Shown: positions 46,881-59,105 of the stretch, piece after piece
Numbering within the stretch: the stretch's first letter is position 1
Layout of the letters: the number at the start of each line of letters is the position of its first letter
From: Dugong dugon
Lineage: Eukaryota > Chordata > Mammalia > Sirenia > Dugongidae
DNA: 64,000 nt
Assembly (NCBI GenBank): GCA_030035585.1
Contig: CM057469.1
Coordinates: 61,583,501 to 61,647,500, forward strand
Reading direction: 5' to 3'
Notes under the pieces: model-generated
Seen by the model: the letters and a program-made list of their open reading frames with translations, nothing else
Told to the model about the DNA's origin: nothing
Databases searched by the model: none
Position numbers and translations under genes: made by a program

Positions 46881-49800
46881 TACAATAGAGGTCTCATACA
46901 ATATTTGTCCTTTTGTGATTGACTTATTTCACTCAGCATAATGTCCTCCAGTTTCATCCATGTTATGAGATGGTTCACAGATTCAATGTTGTTCTTTCTC
47001 ATTGCATAGTACTCCATTGTGTGTATGTACCATAGTTTCTTTATACATTCATCTGTTGATGGGTATCTAGCTTGTTTCCATCATTTTGGTATTATAAACA
47101 ATGCTGCCATGAACATAGGTGTGCATATGTCTATTCCAGTGACGACTCTTATTTCTCTAGGAGATATTCCTAGGAGTGGGATTTCTGGATTGTATGGTAT
47201 ATCTATTTCTAGCTTTCTGAGGAAGCGCCGTATCATTTTCCAAAATGCTTGTATCATTTTGCATTCCCACTGGCAGTTCATAAGAGTTCCAATCTCCCCG
47301 CTGCCCCTCCAACATTTGTTATTTCCAGTGTTTTTGATTCATGCCAGTAATGCCGGGGTGAGATAGTATCTCATTGTGGCTTTAATTTGTATTTCTCTAA
47401 TGGCTAGTGATCGCGAGCATTTCCTCATGTGTCTGTTGGCCATTTGAATGTCTTCTTTGGTGAAGTGTCTGTTCATTTCCTATGCTCGTTTTTTAATATG
47501 ATTATTGTCTTTTTCTGGTAGAGGTGCTGGATTTTCTTGTAGATTGTGGAGATTAGACCTTTGTCTGACTTGTACTGTCCAAAAATTTTTTCCCAGTCTG
47601 GAGGTTCTCTTTTTACTCTTTTGGTGAAGTCTTTTGAAGAGCATAGGTGTTTGATTTTTAGGAGATCCCAGTTATCTAGCTTATCTGTTTGGGTTTGTGC
47701 GTTTATCGTTATGGTTTGTATCCTGTTAATGCCATGTATTAAGGCCTGAAGTGTTGGTCCTATTTTTTCTTCTATGAACTTTATAGTTTTAGGCTTTATA
47801 TTCAGGTCTTTGATCCATTTTGAAGTAGTTTTTGTATACGGTGTGAGGTATGGGTCCTGTTTCATTTTTTTGCAAATGGATATCCAGTTTTGCCAGCACC
47901 ATTTGTTAAAAAGACTGTGCTTTCCCCATTTGATGGACTTTGGGCCCTTGTCGAAGATCAGGTGACCATAGGTGGATGGATTTACATCTGGGTTCTCAAT
48001 TCTGTTCCATTGGTCAATGTATCTGTCGTTGTACCAGTACCAGGCTGTTTTGACTACTGTAGCTGTATAGTAGGTTCTGAGGTCAAGTACAGTGAGTCCT
48101 CCAACTTTATTCTTCTTCTTCAGTAGTGCTTTACTTATTCGGGGCTTCTTCCCTTTCCATACAAAGTTAATGATTAGTTTTTCCATTTCTTTGAAGAATG
48201 TTGTTGGTATTTGGATCGGGATTGCATTGTATTTGTAAATTGCTTTGGGTAGAATTGACATTTTCACAATGTTGAGTCTGCCTATCCAAGAACATAGTAT
48301 GTTTTTCCATTTATGTAGACCCCTTTGGGTTTCATGCAGTAGTGTTTTATATTTTTCTTTGTATAGGTCTTTTACATCCCTGGTCAGATTTATTCCTAAG
48401 TATTTTATCTTTTTAGGGGCTATTGAAAATGGTATTGATTTACTGATTTCCTTTTCATCATTCTCCTTACTGGTGTATAGGAATCCAACTGATTTTTGAA
48501 CGTTTATCTTGTATCGTGCTACTCTGCTGAATCTTTCTATTAGTTCCAGTAGATTTCTCGTGGAATCTTTAGGGTTTTCTATGTATAGTTTCATATCATC
48601 TGCAAATAGGGACAGTTTAACTTCTTCATTACCAGTTTTGATGCCCTTTATTTCTTTTTCTTGCCTTATTGCTCTAGCTAGAACTACCATCACAGTGTTA
48701 AATAGGAGTGGTGATAAAGGGCATCTTTGTCTTGTTCCTGTTTTCAAGGGGAATGTTTTCAGCCAGTCTCCATTAAGAATGCTGTTGGCTGTTGGTTTTG
48801 CATAGATGCCCTTTATTATGTTAAGAAATTTTCCTTCTATACCTATTTTATTGAGAGTTTTTATCAGGAATGGGTGTTGGACTTTGTCAAATGCCTTTTC
48901 TGCAGCAATTGAGATGATCATGTGATTCTTTCCTTTCCTTTTGTTTATGTGGTGGATCACGTTGATTGATTTTCTAATGTTGAATCATCCTTGCATACCT
49001 GGTATGAATCCTACTTGGTCGTGGTGTATTATTTTTTTGATATGATGCTGAATTCTATTGGCTAGAATTTTGTTCAGAATTTTTGGATCTGTATTCATGA
49101 GAGATATTGGTCTGTAATTTTCTTTTTTTGTGACATCTTTGCCTGGTTTTGGTATCAGCGTTATGCTGGCTTCATAGAATGAATTTGGAATTGTTGCTTC
49201 CTCTTCTATGCTCTGAAATAGCTTGAGTAGTACTGGTATAAGCTCTTCTGTAAATGTTTTGTAGAATTCTCCAGGGAAGCCATCTGGGCCAGGGCTTTTT
49301 TTGGTTGGGAGTTTTTTTTATTACCTTTTTGATCTCTTCTCTTGTTATGGGTCTGTTCAGATTTTCAACATCACTTTGTTGTAGTTTGGGTAGGCCACGT
49401 GTTTCTAGAAATTTATCCATTTCCTCTAGGTTTTCAAATTTGTCAGAGCATAGTTTTTCATAATATTCTGTTATAATCCTTTTTATTTCAGTTGGGTCTG
49501 TTGTAATGTCTCATATTTCATTTCTTTTTGGGTTATTTGTGTCCTCTCCTGTTTTTCTTTTGTCAGTTTGGCCAGTGGTTTGTCAATTTTGTTGATTCTT
49601 TCAAAGAACCACCTTTTGGTTTTGTTGATTCTTTCTATTGTTTTTCTGTTCTCTATTTCATTTATTTCTGCTCTGATCTTTACTATTTCCTTTCTTCTGG
49701 TGGTTGTGGGCTTTTTTTTGCTGTTCTCTTTCTGTTTGAGTTCTGTAGTTAACGTTTTGATTTTTTCCCTTTCTTCTTTTTTGATATGTGCATCTGTTGC

Positions 49801-50700
49801 TATAAATTGTCCTCTGAGGACTGCCTTTGCTGTGTCCCAAATGTTTTGGTATGATGTGTTTTCATTCTCATTTGATTCTAGGGATTTTTTGATTCCATCT
49901 CTGATTTCTTCTATTACCCACTGATGTGTAAGCAGGGTATCACTCAGTTTCCATGTAGTTTATTTTTTTTCCTTGCTCTTTCTATTGTTAATTTCTACCT
50001 TGATGGCACTGTGGTCAGAGAAGATACTTTGAATTATCTCAACGTATTGGATCTTGTTGAGGATTGCTCTGTGGCCTAAGATGTGGTCTATTCTGGAGAA
50101 TGTTCCATGTGCATTGGAAAAGAATGTGTACTTTGCAGTGGTTGGATGGAGTGTTCTATATATGTCTATGAGGTCAAGTTGGCTGATTGTGCCCTTTAGG
50201 TCTTCTGTATCTTTGCTGAGTTTCTTCTTAGTTGTTCTGTCCTTTACTGAGAGTGGTGTGTTGAAGTTCTCTACTATTATTGTGGAACTGCCAATTTCTC
50301 TTTTCAGTATTGTTATAGTTTGTTTTATGTATTTTGGGGACCTGTCATTGGGTGCGTAGGTGTTTAATATGGTTATCTCTTCATGATGGATCATCCCCTT
50401 AATTATTATATAGTGTCCTTCTTTGTCTTTTGTGGTGGATTTTCTTTTAAAGTCTATTTTATCTGAGATTAGAATTGCCACTTCTGCTCTTTTTAGGTAG
50501 TTGTTAGCTTGATATATTTTTTTCCAACCTTTGACTTTTAATAAATTCACATCTTTGTTTCTTAGGTGTGTCTCTTGTAGATAGCATATTGATGGATCCT
50601 GTTTTCTTATCCATTCTGTCACTCTCCATCTCTTTAGGGGTGCATTGAGTCCATTTACATTCAGTGTAATTATTGATAGATGTGAGTTTGTTGCTGTCAT
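46881..50700 (-). pseudogene. L1 E ORF2, broken
   Basis: The endonuclease frame starts MTATNSHLSIITLNVNGLNA at 50700 and ends early at about 49960, where TCA of L1 D is TAA. The A8/CTCCCAACC/A7 tract at about 49290-49320 has the same 24-base length as in L1 D, so the frame shifts there too. The reverse transcriptase frame (48960-47473) keeps LFADDMKLY and runs until a further break near 47480. It is otherwise highly similar to L1 D. Confidence 0.9.
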
Positions 50701-51123
50701 TTTGTAGTGCTTTCTTTGTGGTGCTGACGTTTTCTTTGTTCTTCTTACTCTCTTGTGCTGAGTTACTTTTGTATGTGGATTTGTTTTCCATTTCTTTTGT
50801 TTTTGTAGGTTTTGTTTTTGCCGAGACTTTATGTTTTTCGTCTTTATTTTTATGAGTTGGTTTGTTAACTTTCTTTGTGGTTACCATGAATTTTACCATT
50901 ATCTTTCTAAGTTTGAAGCAGTCTACCATTACTTGGTATCGCCTTGCTTTCCTCTCCATTAGAAGGTTCTATACCTATGCCGTTTATTCCCTCTTTTATT
51001 GTTTTGATGTTGTTGTCATTTATTGATTAACTGCTCTGATACCCTGTTGTATTTCTTTTGGTTTTAGATAGTCCTCGAGACTTCATTTCCTAGATTGGTA
51101 TCTGGCTCGTACAATCCTGCATC

Positions 51124-52160
51124 CTAGGTTCTGCCTGTGAGCTGAAGCTGTTTGTCCTCAGATCGAAGAACTCCCTTTAATAATTCTTGTAAGTTTGGTT
51201 TCATTTTTACATATTCCCTTAATTTCTGTTTATCTGGACATGACCTAATTTCACCATCAAATTTCAATGAGAGTTTTGCAGGATATACCATTCTCGGCTG
51301 ACAATTTTTTTCTTTCAAGATTTTATATATGTCATCCCATTGCCTTCTTGCCTGCATGGTTTCTGCTGAATGAGCCGAGCTTAGTCTTATTGTTTCTCCT
51401 CTGTATGTGACTTCTTGTTTTTCAGGATTCTTTGTTTGTCTTTGGTTTTGGCGAGTGTGATTATGATATGCCTTGGTGATTTTCTTTTGGGGTCTCTTCT
51501 GTATGGGGTTCGTTGAGCTTCTTGGATGGCCAGCTTTTCATCTTTCATGATATTGGGGAAGTTTTCTGTCATCAGTTCCTCAATGATCCTCTCTGTGTTT
51601 TCTGTTTTCTCCCCCTGTTCTGGAATTCCAATCACTCTCAAATTTTTGCTTTTAATTGTGTCCCGCATAACTCTCAGGGTGTCTTCATTTTTCTTTGTTC
51701 TTTTTTCTGAGTTTTCCTCAAACAGTGTTGTATCCAAGTGTTTGTCTTCAATTCCACTGATCCTGTCTTCCACCGTTTCAAATCTGCTTCTCAGCCCTTC
51801 TATGACATCATCCATTTCTGAAATGTTGTTGTTTATCTTTTGGATTTCTAATTGTTGTCTTTGTATAATTTCTAGTTGTGAATTTATTTTGACATTTTGT
51901 TCCTGCATCATCTTCCTGAATTCTTCCAATTTTTTGTCTGTATTTTCCATGAATTTGTCTATTTTTTCCTTATGTTTGTCAGCTTTTTGCCTCAGTTCTT
52001 GGAGAATTCTGAGTATTAGAGATTCAAATTCCCTATCAGGTAGTTCTAGTGTATTTTCTTCCAGAGGGGAGTCATCTGGTGTTTTATTTTGGATGCCTAC
52101 TGGAACCATCCTGTCCTGTTTTTGTAAATGTTTTGATATTGTCTGCTGTTTTGGGGGCAT
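51124..52160 (-). pseudogene. L1 E ORF1, broken by a 13-nt deletion
   Basis: Starts MPPKQQTISKHLQKQDRM at 52160 and matches L1 D ORF1 through the coiled coil and RRM. Near 51425 the sequence corresponding to CGAGCTGCTCTCA of L1 D is missing, which shifts the frame. The C-terminal domain resumes in frame from 51357 (MQARRQWDDIYKILKEKN). Confidence 0.9.
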
Positions 52161-52838
52161 TCAGTAGTTATTTTTCTCACTTATTGATTGTAGATTTTTT
52201 TTTTTGTCCCTTTTTTTTTAAAAAAAAATTTGACTATGTCTGAGCAGGTGGACTGTGTGTTCTTTGTTGTTTGCTCGTTTGTGTCCTCAATATTTTTCAC
52301 CTCCTTCTCCAACTGGCAGGGTCAGTCACTCAGATATGGTACTGCAGGGCAGGTCTAGCTGAAGAGCAGTTACTGGGGCAGATTGTTTGTGGCACTTACT
52401 ACAGCCACCAGAGCAGGTCGGTAATCAGTGCAGGGCAGGCTCCAGTAGGCCATTCCTGTGCTGCTTGGTGGTGTGATGTCAAGTGCACGGTGCAGGTAGA
52501 CAGGATGCAGCGGGGAGATTGTTATGTGTGGAGCTAAGATGGATATGGGAGAGAGGAGAGAGGAACAGGAGCCAAAAAATACAAACAAACAAAATAGAAT
52601 GCTGGGGGAGCTTGCCATTGGAATGGAGAGATGAGATACTATAAAATGGAGAAAAACAGAAAGGGGAAGAGGAAGAAAAGAAAAGGATGAATAAATAAAA
52701 ATCAGAAAGTTTAAAAAACCACAAAGTTCCCAGGGATCCCACTGACGCAGCTATGAGGTCTGGAGAAGTCTCTCTCAGGTGTTGCAGTACAGCCTGGCTA
52801 GAAGGCCTAGAGGTATACAACACCAGATATTCAGGGCA

Positions 52839-54165
52839 AGATTTTAAATTCTTGAGTGAATTTTTGAGGATCTTTGTGAGGATTAGGAAATTCTTCAATA
52901 GCCTGAAGTTCCACTTTTGACCAGGGGCAAAAGTAAATTGTCATGGCTTATGACCCTCTTCAGGATGTTTCTTTTTAAAAAGCATTTCCCAAATGGTTTT
53001 ACATCTTTTAGAGGTTCATTGAGATAGTAGGGAGGCTCAGTAGGGGGGTTTTCAGTGGAGTATGTAGGTAAAGAGGGGTACAGGATAGTAACTGCTGGAG
53101 GGGCAGAGGTAGGGGAAGGGAGCTGGGTGTCGGAGGCTAGACTACAGATGCCAGGGATGTCAGCACTTGGGGAAGGTGAGCCATTTTGGGAAAGAGAGCC
53201 CATCTTAGATATCTAGTGCCCTTATAACAGAAATACTACAAGTAGATGACTTTACTAGACAGTAGGTTATTCTCTCATGGTTTAGGAAGCTTTAAGTCTG
53301 AATTCAGGATTCCAGGGAAGGCTTTATCATTCTTTTGGCTCTGGGAGAAGGTCTTGTTATCAGTCTTCCCCTGGTCTAGGAGCTTCTCAGCACAGGAACC
53401 CCAGGTCCAAGATGCATTCTGCTCCTGGTGCTTCTTTCTTGGTGGCAGAGATCCCTCTCTCCTCTGCTCGCTTCTCTATTTTCTATCTCAAAGGATTGAC
53501 TCAAGATACAACCAAATCCTATAGACTGAATTCTGCTTCATTCACATAACTGCCTCTAATCCTGCCTCATAAACATCATAAAGGTTAGCATTGACAACAC
53601 AAATGATAAGCGCATCAGATCACAGAAAAGAGGATAACCATACAGTACTGGAATCATGGCCCAGCTAAGGTGACATATTTTGGGGGGGACACAATTCAAT
53701 CCATGACAGAAGGATTTTGGCAAAGGGAGCTATTTTAAGAAAGAGAGTAATTTTGGGAAATGGAGGGTGTAGGGGCTGCTGCCTGGTAGGTGTTCAACAA
53801 GGTTACAGAGCTCTGACAGTGTAATTCTTTAATTTGTTTAGCAGGTTTTGAAACAATCTCCTGTAAGGAGGCAAAATTATCATTTTGATTTCTTTTGGAA
53901 GCTTCTGAGTAGCAATCAAGAAATGCCACCCACTGCTTTAGTTTTATTTGTAAGCCCTTACCCTCTAAGTTATTGTGCAGGAAGTTTAATTTACTTAATT
54001 CAGATGACTCCCACAATAGCTTTTGGTCTTTTAAATTTACCTCTGTAAGTGCATGCCAGCAGTGTAAAAGAAGACTGAAGCACAGATGTGATGCTTAGTC
54101 ATATAAGCTGCAGGAGTTCGCTTAGGGGCTTCTGCTTCAGTCTTGAAAGTCGCATTTCCCATCTT
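52839..54165 (-). pseudogene. Fossil ERV gag region (first part)
   Basis: A Gag-like start with an N-terminal Met-Gly lies near 54160 on the - strand just after the leader. The remaining gag sequence is degraded. A MaLR LTR (53221-53708) is inserted in it, and L1 E interrupts it at its left end. It is broken in many places. Confidence 0.55.
53221..53708 (-). mobile_element. MaLR-type LTR (fossil)
   Basis: Antisense LTR of about 490 bp inside the fossil ERV gag. On the - strand it starts TGTCATGGATTGAATTG. The other end lacks the last ~20 bases compared with the copies at 34057 and 61244, so no target duplication can be read. It is a solo LTR. Confidence 0.75.
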
Positions 54166-54217
54166 ATGGGGAAACTTGCAAGTAATAAAGATCTAAATGC
54201 CCGGGAAAATTCTACGG

Positions 54218-55096
54218 TGCAGCAGAAAGAAAAGAGAGTTCAATAATACAGACTGGTCGTGAGGTGGCAGTCCCACCAAACTTATTCTGGTAATGAACCC
54301 AGAAAGAAGCTCAGGAGATAAGCAGAAAATGAAGGTAAATAGACAATAGATCTCTCAAAGAGCCATCTTTGCAATAAGCAGAGGCTTTTATCTGAGAGAC
54401 TTACTTCCAGTGAACCCAGAGAATTAGAGGAGATGCTTCTGGGCACAAAGGAACCTTGCTGGTACCAGCGTGAGCTGGTTCCACTACTTCTCAAGAATGC
54501 AGAAGATAATCTCCTTCAGAATCCTGCCATCTACACCAATGAATGTCTAAGGGTAATCACCAATACTCTGATTAAAGTTGAGAGATTTGTTGAAAGCAAA
54601 GAGACAGCTTGATCCGGGAAGAGACTGAATTCCATGCAGTGAAATCCAGTACTTCCAAACGGCTACACTGCAATGAGTTTTTATAAAAGAGGAACAAAGA
54701 ACTTGAAGTACATGTTTGGTATTTACAAACTTAGATCCCCGAAAGACACTACTTGATAGGTAGTAGATTATTCAGAACACAGGACATCCTGTGGCAGGAA
54801 CTTGTAAGGCAGGACTTCCTGTAATCGAAGTTCATAAGGAGATTGGCTTAAAGGATATATGTATCTTTCTTAGATTGGTTACAGTGTGGTAATTGCAAGG
54901 TATGTGATGGGAATGGGTGTCTCAGTGTAGTTATGTCATCATTACTGGACATTCCTTAGTTTCATGATTAGGTCTGCATGGGAGATGCCTGTTGATAGGG
55001 TGAAAATGGAGCCAGCAACCAAGAAGTCGTACCCAAACCTCGAGCTGGCTATTTCAGATTTGTCTCAGGTACCTCAATTTTGAAAATTCCCTCACA
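54218..55096 (-). mobile_element. 5' LTR of the fossil class I ERV (probable)
   Basis: On the - strand it begins TGTGAGGGAATTTTC at 55096 and ends CTGCA at 54218, giving the TG...CA form and a usual length of about 0.88 kb. A TATAAAA-like element and an AATAAG-like signal lie inside, and a Gag-like start follows. No second LTR was found in the window for comparison, so the limits are approximate. Confidence 0.6.
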
Positions 55097-55229
55097 AAAC
55101 TTCATTCTAACCATAAATTAGAAACATCAGACATTTATATATTAGACATTTTATGAGTGTGTAGTATATTTGGTTGAACGTTTATGTTGTGTTTCACTGC
55201 TGAATGTTGAACACGTTTGCGTATCTAGG

Positions 55230-55960
55230 TTTATAAAGTGATTGCTGATCACTTCAGTATTTTAATTGAAGTGTTTATTTATGTATGATACATATAGATC
55301 TTTTGTCTGATATATTTCAAATACCTTCTGCCAATATAAGGCTTATTTTGTTTTTAGTTTTATGATAAATCCTTTTGGTGGACTTGAATTTAAAATTATT
55401 ACTGATGTCCAAATCGTCATTTTTTTTAAATTAGTAGTTTATTATTTATTTATTTATTTTAAAGAATTATTAGCCTCCCACCAATGACTGAATATATTGC
55501 ACTATGTTTTCTTCTCAGGTTTTATCTTCTATCTTTTTAACTTCACATTTAGAACTATGATCCAACTTAAACTGATTTATCTGGTGTGAGAAAGGCCAAG
55601 GTCCAGTTTTGTTTACCATCCCACATCCCAGCTGTTGCTCCAACATTTCTGGGAAAAACTTTCTTTTTTTTTTTCACTCTACATTACATTGATTCATAAA
55701 ACTAGTGAATTACATGTGGGGGTGTATTTCTGGACTCTTCTGTTCCACTGATCAATTTATCTATCATTTTGTCGCTACTACACAGTATTAAACAAGTTAA
55801 ACAAGTTTTTAATTCTACACCAGATATTGTGAATAATACATTGTAGAAATTATATATTCTTGCATCTTCCTCTGCAAAATATTGACTTTCTTCTAATAGC
55901 TTTATTCCTGCTGGCACACGATTATCCTGTGAAGACCTGGTTTTAGGTTTTGCTAGGAGT
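55230..55960 (-). mobile_element. Ancient L1 fragment
   Basis: Antisense ORF2 3' region of an old L1: GATCTTTTGTCTGATATATT, GGTGGACTTGAATTTAAAAT, AACTTAAACTGATTTATCTGG, GGACTCTTCTGTTCCACTGA. It is diverged, with no open frame. It lies between the fossil ERV and the CFHR promoter side. Confidence 0.6.
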
Positions 55961-57560
55961 GGTGTATTTCATCTTTGGCTGAATCCAATACATATTCTTT
56001 AGTTAATTCCTGCACCATGGTCCTTCTAAGACATATCTTGCTCTGAGTTTCAAGAGGAATTATGAGAAATTAACTAAGCTCCCCTAGCCTTGATATCCAA
56101 ATTCTTTCTCCCTCACATTGGGAATGGCTGAATTTGTCAATGTTTTCAGCTCTGCTACAGTTGCTTTTTACTGGACTTCTGTACACAATGCTCAGTGTTC
56201 AGTCAGTAAATAATTTAAGGAGTGATTGTGTGCACATTTGGGGGGATTTTCTTGATGGGGCTCTCTATTATCCTGTATTTCTCTCCTCAGTTGACATGTT
56301 TCCAGCCAGACTCAGACCTCTAAGTTAACACAAAAACAAGACTACTCATTTCTGCTTAAGCTCTATCATCCACGCACCATGAGGACTGAGGTGTGCCCTC
56401 AATTGAAAAGATGGGAAAATATGGATCTCACAGGTTGATTTTATTCTTTCAAAGGTTAGGCATTTTCCAATTTCTGCTTGCTTTTGGTAACTTAAGTAGT
56501 TAGATTTTGTTCCACGTTGAGTATGTAATTGTTGTTAGTAGAAATTTAGTCAGATTATAAACTATTCTGGAAGTTTTTATTATACATAATTTGAAATATT
56601 TTTCAATACTTAGAAATTATTGTAATTAAATTAGATAAACACATAAATAATTTTTAAAACATAACACTGACTGTGGTCAATCATTTGCTTTCTCCACTTT
56701 CATACTAATATCATATATTTAATATTAATTATGTTTGAAAGCTGTTCTTTAGAGTAAAACATGACAAATATAATTCAAAAGATATATTTTTCATATAAAT
56801 ATATGAAAATATGTATTTACCTCTTTATATATATATTTTAATATATATATGAAAATAAAGAATAAGAGCAATTAATAAGTCCATAAGAAGACAGTCCAGT
56901 TAAAGGAATGTGAGGCTTGAGTGATATTTCTTCACTAGAAGGAAATCATTTTATGTGTCAGAATACATTGTGCCATATTTAAAACGGTGACTCAAAACAC
57001 TTCAGTTAAAGACTACTTTAATTTTAAGAATGTTTTGAAACCCTTGCACTAGCTAGTGTGATCAAGTGTGAGTTAAAAAAGAAAAAGCAGTTTTCTTTCC
57101 AAACCCCGTAAAAATACAGATGGTTGACAATGGTCCAAACACCCTACTTGATTTTCAGAGACCCCTAAGTAATGAAGTTGGGTGAAAGGCAGTACTGAAG
57201 AAAGTTGTAGTGACATGGCTTGGATTGTGAGAGCTATTCACATATTATTCAACTTGCTGAGGAATAAGCTGACCTATTTTCAAGAAACGTTTTATTTAAG
57301 TAAGTTAGCATTTTATATTACCTTTGGAGACAATTCATCCTGTTCCCACAGAAAATTGTATGTATACCTAACAGGTGATGAATTAAAGAAATGGTTATGA
57401 AACCACTGATGAGAATTACCTAGAGAGTTTGCAAAACTCATTGAACTTTGGTATTTACTTAGTGACATTAATTTACCTAGCTATATTGTAGTGTACTTAG
57501 AGTCACAGTTGCTAGTTGCTAATGAAGCTGATTTCAAACCCAAAACAGCACAACTGGAAT
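55961..57560. other. Region upstream of the CFHR start
   Basis: AT-rich sequence with a (TA)-rich patch at 56826-56850 and no repeat family I can name. The CFHR promoter and 5' UTR should lie in its last few hundred bases, but I cannot point to a TATA box or a convincing liver-factor site, so no promoter is annotated. Confidence 0.5.
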
Positions 57561-57570
57561 ATGTTTATTC

Positions 57571-57606
57571 ATGTATTATTGGGAACATCTAACATGCTAC
57601 TTCTAA
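57571..57606 (+). other. Possible upstream ORF overlapping the CFHR start
   Basis: An ATG at 57571 opens a frame of eleven codons ending TAA at 57604-57606. It overlaps the main start (57594) out of frame. A further ATG at 57561 is in frame with the main start and would add eleven residues (MFIHVLLGTSN). Both matter only if transcription begins upstream of them, which the sequence does not show. Confidence 0.4.
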
Positions 57607-57651
57607 TCAACGTTCTTCTCACCTTGTGGGTGTCCTGTGCTGAGGGACAAG
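57594..57651 (+). CDS. CFHR: CFHR gene exon 1, signal peptide
   Basis: ATG at 57594 opens MLLLINVLLTLWVSCAEGQ, followed by a split codon and the donor GTAAGT at 57652. This is nearly identical to the human CFHR3/CFHR4 signal peptide (MLLLINVILTLWVSCANGQ, from memory). It has a hydrophobic core and small residues before the expected cleavage site after Cys-Ala or Glu-Gly. The protein would be secreted to plasma, mainly by liver. Phase 1 matches exon 2 at 61975. The start at 57594 has A at -3. Another ATG at 57561 is in frame 11 codons upstream, and an out-of-frame ATG lies at 57571. I prefer 57594 because it reproduces the family signal peptide. Confidence 0.9.
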
Positions 57652-58393
57652 GTAAGTTAAAAACATATATGAATATTCACCTTCCCTCTTAAATGGAGCT
57701 TTATGTTATATCTACTTTCACGTATCTGTAGTTTTGAACGAATCGACTGGTAGGAATATTCTATATTGTGGGATCATAACAAAGTAGTATATGTTTGAGG
57801 GAAAGTATAACCTAAAAGGAAAATAAAATGTCATGTTTTCTGTTTCCTGAGTTCCAAAGTGTGAAAAGCCATTTAATACTGGTTATCGAGACATGTGACT
57901 ATGCTCATAAGGCTGTAACTAGAAAACATGTCACAAGAAAAGCCAGACTCTGACCTGGAAATATTTGGGGCCTTTTTTATTTGTAATACAAGGGAATTTT
58001 GGAGAGTGTTAAATATTTTCATAGTCTTCATTGTGATGATGGTTTCCCAGATTCATATGTCAAAACCTCTCAAAATGTGCATTTTAAATATGTACAGTGT
58101 ATTTCATAGCAATTATACATTAATAAAGCTGTTAGAAGCCATTAACACTATCATCAATTTAATAGTTCAACAAAATTAGTGGCATGTAAAATTATCTTTT
58201 AGCAAAAATTAAAATATATTCTTAATTTCTAGTGTAATGCCAATACATTTTAATATACTTTTCTGAGTTCACTGGCAAATTTTGCATATGTAAACAAATA
58301 AATAATTTGAAACCATTAACTCTTTGACTTTAGTAACTGATTTTCCTTCATCATTATCCTAATATAGTCCTTAATATTTTCTATATTAATTAT

Positions 58394-58610
58394 GATGGAT
58401 CCCTGGTTACACAATGGTTAAGTGCTCTGCTGCTAATCAACAGGTCATCGATTCAAACTCACCATCCACTCCGTGGGAGAAAAGACCCGGTGATCTTTTC
58501 CCATGAAGATTACAGCCTAGAAAACACTGTGGGGCTGTTCTATACTGTCTTATAGGTCTGCTGTATGTCAGAATTGACTCAATGGCACAAAATAACAATG
58601 ATATTAATTT
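58394..58610 (+). mobile_element. AfroSINE
   Basis: Sense copy in CFHR intron 1: GGATCCCTGGTTACACAATG head, GATTACAGCCTAGAAAACAC, and GTCAGAATTGACTCAATGG end. Confidence 0.8.
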
Positions 58611-58904
58611 TATATTTGTAAACAATTCTTTCTCATTAAGGAATATGTTAAAACATTAGAAATATAATCAGTAGAATCTTTATCTTTAAATAAAAAATAT
58701 TTTGTTCATTAATTCTAATTTTTTTTCTAAGACATTTTTATTTGGTAGGCCTTTAAGAATTTTTACTTACCACCTTATGTTTTACTCCTTCTTTACAATC
58801 TTTATGAATTCCTTATTATGATTTAAATGTCTGCCATTTTCTTTTTAAATTCAGTACTAATATTTCCATGTTCTGTAAATGGAAACTCAAGTGAGATTCA
58901 AAGC

Positions 58905-59105
58905 AGAAAAACCAGTTGCCATGTTGTCAATGCCAACTCATGGTGACCCCATGTGTGTCAGAGTAGAACTGCTTCATAGGGTTTTCAATGGCTAATTTTT
59001 TGGAGGTAGATCACCAGGACTTTCTTCTGAGGTGCCTCTGGGTCGACTCAGTCTGCCAGCCTTTTGGTTAGCAGCTGAACTTGTTAACCATTTGTACCAG
59101 CAATG
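58905..59105 (-). mobile_element. AfroSINE
   Basis: Antisense copy in CFHR intron 1: GTTGCCATGTTGTCAATGCC, GGTGACCCCATGTGTGTCAG, GGTTAGCAGCTGAAC. The longer body (GACTCAGTCTGCCAGCC) suggests a different subfamily from the other copies. Confidence 0.75.

Larger units (their letters stand above)
45765..52838 (-). mobile_element. L1 E, nearly full length, 5' end cut in the 5' UTR
   Basis: Antisense sister copy of L1 D: 3' UTR about 45775-46880, ORF2 about 46881-50700, inter-ORF to 51123, ORF1 51124-52160, 5' UTR 52161-52838. The 5' UTR stops before the GC-rich monomers. The extreme 3' tail is missing or replaced, and no clear target duplication is visible, so the insertion may have removed some host sequence. 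It shares the ORF2 A-tract frameshift with L1 D but has more damage. Confidence 0.9.
33150..55096 (-). mobile_element. Fossil class I (gammaretrovirus-like) endogenous retrovirus, split by later insertions
   Basis: Retroviral pieces on the - strand at 33150-34056, 34528-35246, 44023-45764, 52839-53220 and 53709-55096 are in the order expected of one provirus. The 5' LTR is at the right, followed leftwards by gag, protease, reverse transcriptase and RNase H regions. Env and the 3' LTR are not seen. The fragments are separated by L1 D, L1 E and MaLR LTRs, so the provirus is older than all of these. It is heavily broken, with many interruptions, and looks long dead. Assigning all pieces to one insertion is an inference from order, strand and continuity across the L1 D target duplication. 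Confidence 0.75.

Noticed and set aside
57182-57400. A 72-codon frame just upstream of CFHR exon 1
   Set aside because: No similarity or signal I recognise; the CFHR family does not have a coding exon there, and the length is within chance for AT-rich sequence.
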